Below are positions 33,377 through 41,553 of a stretch of 64,000 bases of DNA, piece by piece (position 1 is the stretch's first letter; every line of letters begins with the position of its first letter). A program made the translations under genes and the position numbers. The stretch is taken from NCBI GenBank assembly GCA_045039925.1, contig CP108400.1, positions 558,001 through 622,000 of the forward strand. Reading direction: 5' to 3'. Origin of the DNA: Yinghuangia sp045039925 (lineage in GTDB: Bacteria > Actinomycetota > Actinomycetes > Streptomycetales > Streptomycetaceae). The notes beneath the pieces are model-generated. The model had not been told where the DNA came from and searched no databases. It saw only the letters and a program-made list of their open reading frames with translations.

Positions 33377-34450
33377 CTAAGGCCGCTGCTCGCGGCCCGG
33401 TTCGGATTCGGCAGTCTGCAACTCGTCGTGCACGTCGGCCTGTTCGGCCACGGACTCGCGCTGCCGGGGCACGCCCCCGCCGCCGTCGGCCGGGGCGAGG
33501 CCGCGGCGCCGACGCATCTCCAACCAGACGGCGAGCAGCAGAAGGACCAGTGCCAGCGCCCACATTCCGTACGGGCCGGCGTCGGAGAGGATCCAGAACA
33601 CCAGTGCGCCGGTGGCCGCGGTGTCCGCCAGATCGCGTTCGGACGCCTGGGTCGTCGTCAAGGACGCCTTCGCGACCGGGAACACCTCGGCGCCCTGCAC
33701 TGTCGCCGTGATGCCCTTGCTCGACTCCAGCGCGATCGTGACCCCGGTCTCGGCGTCGACGTACCCGGTCATGTCGGTCGTGGACGTGTACTCCAGCGGC
33801 ACGACGTCCGGTTGCGAGGCCAACGGCGCGGCCGGGTTGAGGGCCAGCAGTGCGGCCTTGGGCATGGCGGGCGGCAGGGCGTCCTTGACCACCTTGTCGG
33901 CGAGCGGCCCCTGGGCGAGGATCCGGAAGATGTAGACCTTGCGGCCCTGCCGGTCGGCAGTGCCGTCGTACTTGGCGGGGACGGTCGTCTGCGTCTCGGA
34001 GTCCCAGAACGGGTAGTCGCGTTTCTCGGGTGTGAGCGGGAAGCCCGCGCTGAGCCCCGTGTGCGGTTCGGCCTGCGCGCCCTCGGGGGTGGGGCGTTCG
34101 AGCAGGTTCTCGCGGTGTACGGCGTACTGGTGCTCGCTGGTGGACACCACCTGCCCGGTGGGGCCGAACACCTCGGTGCGGTCGTTCAGGACGATGGTGG
34201 AACCCGACGTGTGCACGGCCTTGACCTTGCGGTCGGCGGTCACCGGGAGATCGCGGATGATCGCGTTGGCGAAGTCGCCTCGCTGCACGGCTTGCGGGTC
34301 GAGTGCGGTGATCGTGCCCTGGAACCTCATCTTCCCTTCGGCGTCCTCGGGCATCTGGTGCAGTGCCGGGTACACGGCGAACTTGCTTACCGCTCCTGCC
34401 GCGACAAGCAGGACCGATACCGAGCTGAGGATCCATGATGCGCGTCGCAC
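33377..34450 (-). CDS. DUF3068 (PorA-family-like) membrane protein
   Basis: 357 residues from a GTG with GGGAGG 5 nt upstream. An N-terminal membrane segment (ASWILSSVSVLLVAAGAVSKF) is followed by about 280 extracytoplasmic residues and a second membrane segment (GPYGMWALALVLLLLAVWLEM) ending in MRRRR. The ordered features, including GFPLTPEKRDYPFWDSET and TSTTDMTGYVDAETG, are typical of DUF3068 in actinomycetes. The family is named for PorA-type proteins, but whether it makes a pore here is unknown. Confidence 0.85.
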   Translation of the reverse strand: MRRASWILSSVSVLLVAAGAVSKFAVYPALHQMPEDAEGKMRFQGTITALDPQAVQRGDFANAIIRDLPVTADRKVKAVHTSGSTIVLNDRTEVFGPTGQVVSTSEHQYAVHRENLLERPTPEGAQAEPHTGLSAGFPLTPEKRDYPFWDSETQTTVPAKYDGTADRQGRKVYIFRILAQGPLADKVVKDALPPAMPKAALLALNPAAPLASQPDVVPLEYTSTTDMTGYVDAETGVTIALESSKGITATVQGAEVFPVAKASLTTTQASERDLADTAATGALVFWILSDAGPYGMWALALVLLLLAVWLEMRRRRGLAPADGGGGVPRQRESVAEQADVHDELQTAESEPGREQRP

Positions 34451-34590
34451 GGTGGCCTCCCGTGGTTCTCGTCGGCTGATCGAGATGATCCAGGGGAAGT
34501 TCGCGCATGTACCCGGAATGACGGTTTCCCTACCGTCAGCGACATTTCGTGGTAGAGGGACTTTCACGCCACTTGGCCGCAAACCAACCT

Positions 34591-35532
34591 TCAGGAAGCG
34601 GCGCGCAGCGTGTCGGCGATCACCCGGTAGCCGCTCCGCTCGGCGTGCCGCAGGGCGGTGACGCCGTCCTTGTCCGCGATGCCGGGGTCGGCGCCCGCCG
34701 CGAGCAGCAGGCGTACCACCTCTTGGTGGTCGGCGCCGCCGTCGCCGAGGACGACCGCCTCGAGGAGCGCGGTCCAGCCGAGGTTGTTCACGTGGTCGAC
34801 GTCGACACCGGTGTTGGTGGTCACGAAGCGCACGTAGTCGACGTGGCCGTGCTCGCCGGCCGGGATCAGCGAGGTCCCGCCGTACCTGTTGAGCGCCGTG
34901 AAGTCCGGGTTCGCGGGCAGCAGCGCGCGGGCCATCTCGACGCTTCCGGTCACGCCGGTCACCAGCCACGCGGTGTCGTTGCGGTCGTCCTTCGCGTCCG
35001 GGTCGGCACCCGCCTCGACCAGGACGCGCGCGGCGTCGACGCGGTCGTCGATGGCGGCGAGCAGCAGAGGCGTACGCCGGTCTCCGTCGCGCGCCTCGAT
35101 GTTCGCGCCCCGCGCGAGGGCGGCGCGCACGGCATCCGCGTCACCCCGGCGCGCGGCGTCGAGCAGCGCCTTGTCGTCCGCGGCCGTGCCGCGCGGCGGG
35201 GCGGTGGTCACGTTTCCTCCGGGGGCCGGGGGTACGCCGGGCGCCCCGGGGGTGCCCGCACCCGGCGGCGCAGCCGGGGCGGACGGAGCGGCCGGGCCGG
35301 ACGGGGTCTCGGGACCGGGCACCGCACCCGCGCTCGCGGACGCCGGCGGGGTGGCCGACGTCTTGGCGCGCGGCTCGCCGTCGTCCGACGCGCAGCCGCT
35401 GATCAGCACGGCCGCGGCCGCCCCGAGCGCGAGCACGGCCGCGCCCGGGCGCCATCCGGGCGTACGCATGCCCCCGCGCTTCGCGGCCGGGTCCGCGTCC
35501 GGGTTCCTGACGGGCTTCGGGCTTCGGTTCAT
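34591..35532 (-). CDS. Ankyrin-repeat lipoprotein
   Basis: 313 residues from ATG 35532 with AAAGGA upstream. The lipobox LISGC at residues about 43-47 follows a hydrophobic stretch, so the protein should be lipid-anchored outside the membrane. A Pro/Ala/Gly-rich linker precedes five ankyrin repeats (recurring segments such as ALLDAARRGDADAVRAALARGANIEARDGDRRTPLLLAA, here broken in the middle of the description only by length). Ankyrin repeats mediate protein binding. It runs leftward between the beta-lactamase-fold gene and the DUF3068 gene. Confidence 0.87.
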   Translation of the reverse strand: MNRSPKPVRNPDADPAAKRGGMRTPGWRPGAAVLALGAAAAVLISGCASDDGEPRAKTSATPPASASAGAVPGPETPSGPAAPSAPAAPPGAGTPGAPGVPPAPGGNVTTAPPRGTAADDKALLDAARRGDADAVRAALARGANIEARDGDRRTPLLLAAIDDRVDAARVLVEAGADPDAKDDRNDTAWLVTGVTGSVEMARALLPANPDFTALNRYGGTSLIPAGEHGHVDYVRFVTTNTGVDVDHVNNLGWTALLEAVVLGDGGADHQEVVRLLLAAGADPGIADKDGVTALRHAERSGYRVIADTLRAAS

Positions 35533-35642
35533 GGCAGCCGGTCCTTTCTGTCGCGCCGACTGCCTCCATCGTCGCCGCGCCCGACCCGCCGCCAGGTCCA
35601 CGGAGCGGCTCCCGCCGCACACCCGACCGGCTGACCCGGGGG

Positions 35643-36704
35643 TCAACCGATCGGATGATGCGTGCTCCTGGCCTCCCGGGCATCCTCCAGTTGCCCGAGC
35701 AGGGTGAGCACCGTGCGGTCCAGGGAGCGCGCCGTGTTGCTCAGCGCGACGACCGCCACGTCCTTGGCGGGGGTGAACCCGACGAAGGACGCGAAGCCCC
35801 CGGTCCGCCCGTTGTGGAAGAACTGCCGGTAGTTCTTGCCGCGCGGGCCGACGCTCATCCAGCCCAGGTGTGTCCGCATGAAGGGATTGCTCGCGTAGTC
35901 CACCGCGTGCGACAGGCGGACCGCGTCACCGAGCGGGCTGCTGTCCGGGTGCAGTTGGGCGCGTACGAAGGTGACCAGGTCGGCGGCGGTCGAGCGCAGG
36001 CCGCCCGCGCCGGCGAGGTCGGCCATGTTCCACGGCGGGACGGCCTTGCCGCGCTTGTTGTGCCCCTGGGCCATGCGGGCCTCGCGCTCGGCGCCGAGGT
36101 CCACCACGGTGTCCGCCAGCCCGAGCGGCGCCCCGATCTCGCGCGCCACGAGGGCTTCGTAGCCGACGCCGGAGCGCTCGGCGAGGGCGAGTCCGAGCAG
36201 CCCGCCGCCGAGGTTCGAGTAGCGGAAGCGCTTGCCGGGGATCGCCCCGAGCTTGGTCTGTGCGAGACCGCGCAGCAGCACGTCGGCCGTGCAGCCGACG
36301 TAGGGGTCGGGCATGTTGGGGCGCAGCAGCGCACGCGTCATCAGGCCCTTGGGCAGGCGCGGGAGCCCGGAGGTGTGCGTCGCGAGGTGCTCCAGCGTGA
36401 TGTGCCGCCCGTCCCGCGAGGGGACCTGCGACCAGGGCGGCAGCAGGTCGGCGAGCGGCTCGTCCAGGTGCGCGGTCTCCGCGACCGCCAGCCGGGCGAG
36501 CAGCAGCGAGGTGAAGACCTTGCTCACCGAGCCGATCTCGAAGACCGTCCCGGCGCCGGGCACGCCGCCGTCGGCGCCGCCGGTCCGGCCCGCCCCGGCG
36601 TACTCCACGTCCTCGCCCGAGAGTGCGGCCACCACCACCCCGACGTTCTTCTGGGCCGTGAGTTTGTCGGCGGTGTCCTGGGCGAAGCGGGCGAGATCCG
36701 TCAT
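35643..36704 (-). CDS. Serine hydrolase of the class C beta-lactamase family
   Basis: 353 residues. The active-site serine is in S59-V-S-K62 (FEIGSVSKVFTSLLL), YSN follows near residue 158 as the second motif, and HNGRTGG near residue 311 is the third (HxG in place of KTG). No export signal is visible, so a cytosolic role or unrecognised secretion is possible. The family includes beta-lactamases, esterases and D-aminopeptidases; the HxG motif favours an esterase or peptidase over true AmpC activity. Confidence 0.88.
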   Translation of the reverse strand: MTDLARFAQDTADKLTAQKNVGVVVAALSGEDVEYAGAGRTGGADGGVPGAGTVFEIGSVSKVFTSLLLARLAVAETAHLDEPLADLLPPWSQVPSRDGRHITLEHLATHTSGLPRLPKGLMTRALLRPNMPDPYVGCTADVLLRGLAQTKLGAIPGKRFRYSNLGGGLLGLALAERSGVGYEALVAREIGAPLGLADTVVDLGAEREARMAQGHNKRGKAVPPWNMADLAGAGGLRSTAADLVTFVRAQLHPDSSPLGDAVRLSHAVDYASNPFMRTHLGWMSVGPRGKNYRQFFHNGRTGGFASFVGFTPAKDVAVVALSNTARSLDRTVLTLLGQLEDAREARSTHHPIG

Positions 36705-36854
36705 GCGGGAAATCCTGGCGGATCCGGGGGCACCGCCGAGTCCCCCACCCCGACGATTTCGCGCGCGCCGCCGGTCCTCCCCCGGCAGGAGACGGGGTCG
36801 TCCCCTACTCCTGACGGGTACCCGGCGGCGCCCCCGCCGCGGTCCGCGCCGGGT

Positions 36855-37175
36855 CTACGCCTGGCCGGTCTCGAAGCGGCTGATCTTGTCGCCCTGGACC
36901 GTGAAGCGCCAGGAGGTTCGCATGCTGCCCCAGGTATCGTTGCGGTAGTCCGCGACGAACGCGCGTCCCTCGTCCGACTCTTCGACCACGTCGATGTGGC
37001 CGCGCGTGGTGAAGATCTCGCGGTCGGTCCACTCCGCGAGGTCGCGCTCGGTGCCGTCGTCGGCCATGGTCGCGTTCGTCGTCAGCACGTCGGCGAACGC
37101 CTCCCTGTTGTGGGTGTTCACCGCCTCGACGAACGAACGCACGACGGGGTCGGAGAGGTTCTTCGTCGGCACCAT
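36855..37175 (-). CDS. SnoaL-like/NTF2-fold protein
   Basis: 106 residues from ATG 37175 with AAGGAG upstream. The pattern RSFVEAVNTHNREAFADVLTTNATMADDG and the C-terminal MRTSWRFTVQGDKISRFETGQA are those of the NTF2-like SnoaL fold, a small cone-shaped barrel used by polyketide cyclases, isomerases and many ligand-binding proteins. The function cannot be narrowed further. Confidence 0.85.
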   Translation of the reverse strand: MVPTKNLSDPVVRSFVEAVNTHNREAFADVLTTNATMADDGTERDLAEWTDREIFTTRGHIDVVEESDEGRAFVADYRNDTWGSMRTSWRFTVQGDKISRFETGQA

Positions 37176-37356
37176 GAGGCCATGCTCCTTGCGTATTTCC
37201 TGTTGCGCCTGTCGCCTGCCGCGGCTTGCTCCGCGCGGTCGGCCCGCGGGTGCGGGCGGTCCGCTGACCAGTCGAGCACGTACCGCCGCCGTCGGCGCGC
37301 CCGAGTGCGCGGAACGGGTGACCCCGGCGCGGGGGCGTTCGCGGGCCGCCAACGGG

Positions 37357-37890
37357 CTACCAGACGTCGCCGCCGCGCCAGTCGCAGGTCAGCGGGCCCG
37401 TCGGGTCGAGCGGCACGCCCGCCTGCCAGAAGAAGACGTCGCCGTCCTCCTCGGGGGTGGGCACGACGCCCTCCGGGGCCAGCACCGAGGTCGGGCCCTG
37501 CCAGCGCCGCCAGCCGCGCGAGAGGTAGAGGCGGGTGCCTTCCTCGCTGGTGCTGAGCACGCCCAGGTCGTACGCCCGCTCCACGATGCGCTCGCACGCG
37601 GCCATCAGCGTGCCCCCGTGGCCGCGGCCGCGGCGGTCCGCGCGTACTCCGACACCTTCCACGTACCCGCAGCGCAGCGGCCGTTCGCCGTGCAGCATCA
37701 TGCGCTGCACGACCGAGGCGTGCCCGATGAGGTCGTCCCCCTCCCGGATCAGGACGTGCATGCCGCCGATCGTGTGCGCCCAGTCCTCGTCACCGAAGTC
37801 GCCGTCGAAGGCGTCGTCGAGGAGCGCGCGCGAGGCCGCGAGCGCGGCCTCGGACAGTTGGGAGGTGTGGGCAACTTGCGGGTCGGTCAT
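37357..37890 (-). CDS. aac(2'): Aminoglycoside 2'-N-acetyltransferase, AAC(2')-I type
   Basis: 177 residues. The sequence follows the mycobacterial AAC(2')-Ic pattern along its whole length: DGDFGDEDWAHTIGGMHVLI, LRCGYVEGVGVRADRRGRGHG (acetyl-CoA-binding GNAT motif), STSEEGTRLYLSRGWRRWQGPTSVL and a closing CDWRGGDVW. The enzyme acetylates the 2'-amino group of aminoglycosides such as gentamicin or tobramycin. Chromosomal copies in mycobacteria may also have a native role in cell wall or redox metabolism. The ATG lacks a strong ribosome binding site, suggesting low expression. Confidence 0.9.
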   Translation of the reverse strand: MTDPQVAHTSQLSEAALAASRALLDDAFDGDFGDEDWAHTIGGMHVLIREGDDLIGHASVVQRMMLHGERPLRCGYVEGVGVRADRRGRGHGGTLMAACERIVERAYDLGVLSTSEEGTRLYLSRGWRRWQGPTSVLAPEGVVPTPEEDGDVFFWQAGVPLDPTGPLTCDWRGGDVW

Positions 37891-37957
37891 GGGCTCATCG
37901 TCATAAACCCGCAGGCCGCGCGCCCACCGATTTTCGCGCGCGGCGCCGTGCGTGCGG

Positions 37958-38464
37958 TCACTCCCCCTGGTGGAAGCGCCGGTGCAGGGCGTGGACCTGG
38001 TCCGAGAGTCCGGGGACGGGGCCCTCCACGGTGATGCCGGGGGCGATGTCGTTGACGGGCAGCGGGCGCACGGGGCCGGGCGCCACGCCCATCTCGTCGA
38101 GCCACGTGGTGAGTTGGGCGGTGGACGCGACGTAGACGATCCGGCCGAGCCCCACCCAGGCGTGCGCGGCGGAGCACATGGGGCAGTGCTCGCCCGAGGT
38201 GTAGACGGTGGCCGTCGCGCGGTGCTCGGCGGCCATGTTGGTCGCGGCCCAGCGGGCCAGTTCGAACTCGGGGTGGCGGGTGTGGTCGCCGCCCGACACG
38301 CGGTTGCGGTCCTCGGCGAGGGCCATGCCGTCGGCTGCCGCGAGAACCGAGCCGAAGGGCTCGTCGCCGGCTTCGAGGGCTTCGGCCGCCAGTTCGACAC
38401 AGCGGCGGAGGTGTTGCAGGTCGGCGTCGCTGAACTGATGGTTGCCGCGGTTCTCAGCGTTCAC
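37958..38464 (-). CDS. Nucleoside/nucleobase deaminase (CDA fold)
   Basis: 168 residues from GTG 38464. The zinc site of the cytidine deaminase superfamily is present: HPE (in TRHPEFELA) supplies the His ligand and catalytic Glu, and HCPMCSAAH the two Cys ligands. The overall pattern, including DEPFGSVLA near residue 34, matches guanine or cytosine deaminase-type proteins rather than tRNA adenosine deaminase. It should hydrolytically remove an amino group from a base or nucleoside in salvage. Confidence 0.9.
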   Translation of the reverse strand: MNAENRGNHQFSDADLQHLRRCVELAAEALEAGDEPFGSVLAAADGMALAEDRNRVSGGDHTRHPEFELARWAATNMAAEHRATATVYTSGEHCPMCSAAHAWVGLGRIVYVASTAQLTTWLDEMGVAPGPVRPLPVNDIAPGITVEGPVPGLSDQVHALHRRFHQGE

Positions 38465-38518
38465 GGGAGGTGCTCCGAGGAAGGGTGGGTGGTCCGGCGG
38501 GTCATCGGCGGTCTGCGG

Positions 38519-39151
38519 TCACATCACGCGGATGTGCTTGGCGCTGGTCCAGGCACGGCGCGCGGCGCCGCCCAGGGCCGTGCCGGTGTCGGGGCGGATG
38601 GGGAGCCCCGCCGACCCGGCTATGCGGTCCGCGACCTGCGGGACGGGCAGGTCGTCGGTCCAGATGTGCTCCGCGAACCCGTCGTCCGCCAGACGGTCGA
38701 GGCAGGTGTCGAGCTTGGCGACGGCGAACGACTCGCGGCGCAGCGCGGCGCGGTTGCCGCCGAGGAACGCGACCGCCCGGCCGACACCGCGTTCGGCGAG
38801 CCGGCGCAGGACCGTCTCGCGAGTGGCGAGGAGGGTGAAGTGGCGTACGTCGTGCCCCTGCTCGCGCAGCCGTCCGACGGTCTCGCGGAAATAGGCGGGC
38901 TCGATCACGGTCATGGGTGCGATCACCGTGCCCTCGTGCCGGCGCAGCACCAGGTCGAGCACCTCGAACACGCCGTGCCGCCAGGCCGCGAGGTCCTGGA
39001 AGTCGCCGCGCAGCGGTCGGGGCGTCATGCGGTGCAGCCCGAACCCCGCGTGCTCGGGGTCGCACACCACACTGCCGGGCAGCCGTCTGCGGAGTTCGTA
39101 CGCCGCCTGCGTCTTGCCACCGCCGAAGGGCCCGTTGATCCAAACCAGCAT
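38519..39151 (-). CDS. TmrB-like P-loop protein (tunicamycin resistance family)
   Basis: 210 residues. The opening MLVWINGPFGGGKTQAAYEL carries the P-loop at residues 7-14. The following DPEHAGFGLHRM, GTVIAPMTVIEPAYFRE, DVRHFTLLATRETVLRRL and C-terminal HIRVM correspond block by block to TmrB of Bacillus, an ATP-binding membrane-associated protein that gives tunicamycin resistance. The relation is by family; substrate and resistance phenotype in this organism are unknown. It opens the leftward group with the deaminase and AAC(2') genes. Confidence 0.85.
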   Translation of the reverse strand: MLVWINGPFGGGKTQAAYELRRRLPGSVVCDPEHAGFGLHRMTPRPLRGDFQDLAAWRHGVFEVLDLVLRRHEGTVIAPMTVIEPAYFRETVGRLREQGHDVRHFTLLATRETVLRRLAERGVGRAVAFLGGNRAALRRESFAVAKLDTCLDRLADDGFAEHIWTDDLPVPQVADRIAGSAGLPIRPDTGTALGGAARRAWTSAKHIRVM

Positions 39152-39252
39152 TCCCCGAGCCTAGGGCGTACCCGAAGGATCTCCCCGGCGCCGCGCGGCC
39201 CGCCGGAGGAGACGCGGCGGGCACGGCCTGCCCCGCACTCCACGCCGATCTT

Positions 39253-39273
39253 GTAATTAACCTGGTTAACTAC
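39253..39273. promoter_or_regulatory. Near-perfect palindromic operator upstream of the oxidoreductase
   Basis: A 21-bp site with core TTAACCTGGTTAA has symmetric GTA/TAC ends and one mismatched pair. It lies 14 bp before the ATG of the quinone oxidoreductase gene, overlapping the probable promoter. The regulator (TetR, MarR or ArsR type would fit) is not adjacent. Confidence 0.65.
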
Positions 39274-39286
39274 ATAGGGTCGCAAG

Positions 39287-40276
39287 ATGCGTTCGATCGT
39301 GGTGGAGCAAGCGGGCGGGCCCGAGGTCCTGGTGGTGCGCGAGGCCGCACGTCCGGTCCCGCAGGCCGGGCAGGTGCTGGTGCGGGTCGCGGCGGCGGGG
39401 GTCAACTACGCCGACGTCATGATGCGCGGCGGACGCACGGCGGCCCCGTTCCCCCTCACTCCCGGGGTCGAGGGCGCGGGCACCGTCGAGGAGGTCGGCC
39501 CGGAGGTCTCCGGCGTGGCGGCCGGGGACCGCGTCGCGTGGTCGCCCGTGGCGGGCGCGGGCGGCTGGGGGTCGTACGCCGAGTACGCCTGCGTCGCGGC
39601 CGCCCAGCTCATGCCCGTCCCCGACGACATCGGCCTGCGCACCGCCGCCACCGTCATCCTGCAAGGGCTCACCGCGCACTATCTCGCCAACGAGCAGTAC
39701 CCGGTGGGGCCGGGCACCACGGTCCTCGTGCACGCCGCCGCGGGCGGCACCGGGCAGACGGCGGTGCGCTGGCTCAAGCACCTCGGCGCGACGGTCGTCG
39801 GCACCGTCTCCACCGACGAGAAGGCCGCGCTCGCGCGGGCCGCCGGGGTCGACCACGTGATCCGCTACGAGGAGTTCGCCAAGGCCGCGCGCGAACTCAC
39901 CGACGGCCAAGGCGTGCACTACATCGTCGACGGCGTCGGCGGCAGTACGTTCCGGGCCGACCTCGACGCCGTCCGGCCGCGCGGCCACATCTGCGTCTTC
40001 GGCCAGGCCGGCGGCGTGCCCGCGCCCTTCTCGCCGATGGAGCTGATCCCGAAGTCCGTCACGGTCGCGGGCGGCTACATGACGAACTTCCTGCGCACCC
40101 GGGACGAGGTGCTGGGCAAGGCGGACGCGGTGTGGGCGGGCGTACGCGAGGGCTGGCTCGCCCCCGACCCGGCCACGGCCTTCCCGCTCGACGCGGCCGC
40201 CGACGCGCATGCCCGCCTGGAGGGCCGGGCGAGTACGGGGAAGCTCGTCCTCACGGTGTCCCCCGAGGCCGACTGA
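39287..40276 (+). CDS. Quinone oxidoreductase-like medium-chain dehydrogenase (QOR family)
   Basis: 329 residues. GPEVLVVRE, the GVNYADVMMRGG motif and VHAAAGGTGQTAVRWLKHLGA (NADPH-binding) are hallmarks of zinc-independent QOR proteins; the cysteine ligands of zinc dehydrogenases are absent. It reduces quinones or enones with NADPH, a common detoxification reaction, and is probably induced by the ligand of whatever binds the palindrome in its promoter. Monocistronic. Confidence 0.92.
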   Translation: MRSIVVEQAGGPEVLVVREAARPVPQAGQVLVRVAAAGVNYADVMMRGGRTAAPFPLTPGVEGAGTVEEVGPEVSGVAAGDRVAWSPVAGAGGWGSYAEYACVAAAQLMPVPDDIGLRTAATVILQGLTAHYLANEQYPVGPGTTVLVHAAAGGTGQTAVRWLKHLGATVVGTVSTDEKAALARAAGVDHVIRYEEFAKAARELTDGQGVHYIVDGVGGSTFRADLDAVRPRGHICVFGQAGGVPAPFSPMELIPKSVTVAGGYMTNFLRTRDEVLGKADAVWAGVREGWLAPDPATAFPLDAAADAHARLEGRASTGKLVLTVSPEAD

Positions 40277-40343
40277 ACTTCCCCGCCGCCCGCTGCCCGC
40301 CGCCCACTACCCGCTGTCGGCCGCCGCGTTCGGGCCGCCGTAC

Positions 40344-41489
40344 TCAGGCCGGCTGCCGCACCAGCCGGAAGAACTCCGCGATGTCGCCGACGAGCAGGCC
40401 CGGCTCCTCCATGGCGGCGAAGTGCCCGCCGCGGTCGAACTCCGTCCAGTGCACGATCGTGTCGTGGCGCTCGGCGAGCGCGCGGACCGACGGCGCGCCC
40501 TCCTCGGGGAACACCGCGATGCCGGTCGGCACCGACGACGGCTCGGGCGGGCCCCAGGACTCGCCGCCGCTCTCCAGGTAGATCCGCGCGGCGGAACCGG
40601 CCGTGCCTGTCAGCCAGTAGAGCGCGACGTGTGTGAGCACCGCGTCGCGGTCGAGCTTGCCGACGCGCTCGCCGTAGTGCTCGAACCACTCCAGGTTCCA
40701 GGCCAGTTGCCCGGCCGGGGAGTCGAGGAGCCCGTACGCCAGGGTCTGCGGGCGGGTGCCCTGGATCACCGCGTACCCGGAGTGCGCCTCGAAGCCGTCG
40801 AGGCGCTTGAGCCGGGCGCGGTCCTCCTCGCCGAGCCCTTCCAGCTCCGCCGGGTCCCCGGACGGGAACGTGAGCAGGAAGTTCCGGTGCACGCCCACCA
40901 CCCGCCCGGGGTCGGCGACGGCGACGTCCCGCGCGATCATCGCGCCGAGGTCGCCGCCCTGGACCCCGTACCGCGCGTAGCCGAGGCGGCGCATCAGCTC
41001 GGCCCAGGCCCGCGCCGTGCGCTTCAGCCCCCATCCGGTCTCCCGGGTCGGCCCCGAGAAGGCGAATCCGGGCAGCGACGGGATGACGACGTGGAAGGCG
41101 TCGGCCGGGTCGCCGCCGTGCGCGGCCGGGTCGGTCAACGGGCCGACGATGTCGCGGAACTCGGCGAACGAGCCGGGCCAGCCGTGCGAGATCAGCAGCG
41201 GCAGGGCGTCCGGCTCGGGGGAACGCACGTGCAGGAAGTGCACGTTCTGGCCGTCGATCTCGGTGGTGAACTGCGGGAAGGCGTTCAGTTCGGCCTCGTG
41301 CCGGCGCCAGTCGTAGCCGTCGGCCCAGTAGGCCGCCAGGTCCTTCACGGTGTCGAGCGGGACGCCGTACCCCCACCCGACGCCGGGCAGCTCGTCCGGC
41401 CACCGCGTCGCGGCGAGGCGCGCACCGAGGTCGTCGAGGTCGGTTTGCGGGATCTCGATGCGGAACGGGGTGATCTGTGTGGTCGCCAT
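40344..41489 (-). CDS. Epoxide hydrolase (EHN-type alpha/beta hydrolase)
   Basis: 381 residues from ATG 41489. The N-terminal EHN domain (FRIEIPQTDLDDLGARLAATRWPDE) is followed by the alpha/beta hydrolase core with HGWPGSF (oxyanion hole), the nucleophile aspartate in GVQGGDLGAM and the C-terminal His in DRGGHFAAMEEP. The enzyme should hydrolyse epoxides to diols. It is divergent from a WYL regulator across a 64-bp gap with an inverted repeat, so the regulator probably controls it. Confidence 0.93.
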   Translation of the reverse strand: MATTQITPFRIEIPQTDLDDLGARLAATRWPDELPGVGWGYGVPLDTVKDLAAYWADGYDWRRHEAELNAFPQFTTEIDGQNVHFLHVRSPEPDALPLLISHGWPGSFAEFRDIVGPLTDPAAHGGDPADAFHVVIPSLPGFAFSGPTRETGWGLKRTARAWAELMRRLGYARYGVQGGDLGAMIARDVAVADPGRVVGVHRNFLLTFPSGDPAELEGLGEEDRARLKRLDGFEAHSGYAVIQGTRPQTLAYGLLDSPAGQLAWNLEWFEHYGERVGKLDRDAVLTHVALYWLTGTAGSAARIYLESGGESWGPPEPSSVPTGIAVFPEEGAPSVRALAERHDTIVHWTEFDRGGHFAAMEEPGLLVGDIAEFFRLVRQPA

Positions 41490-41508
41490 GAGCCCCAAGG
41501 TAGAAGCA

Positions 41509-41533
41509 ATTGCGGTCAGTTTCGGGCCGCAAT
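41509..41533. promoter_or_regulatory. Inverted repeat between epoxide hydrolase and WYL regulator
   Basis: ATTGCGG at 41509-41515 and CCGCAAT at 41527-41533 with an 11-bp spacer lie centred between the two divergent starts. The flanking TCA/TGA trinucleotides also match, extending the symmetry. Probable operator of the WYL protein. Confidence 0.6.
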
Positions 41534-41553
41534 GACCGGCAGACTTGGTGCCC

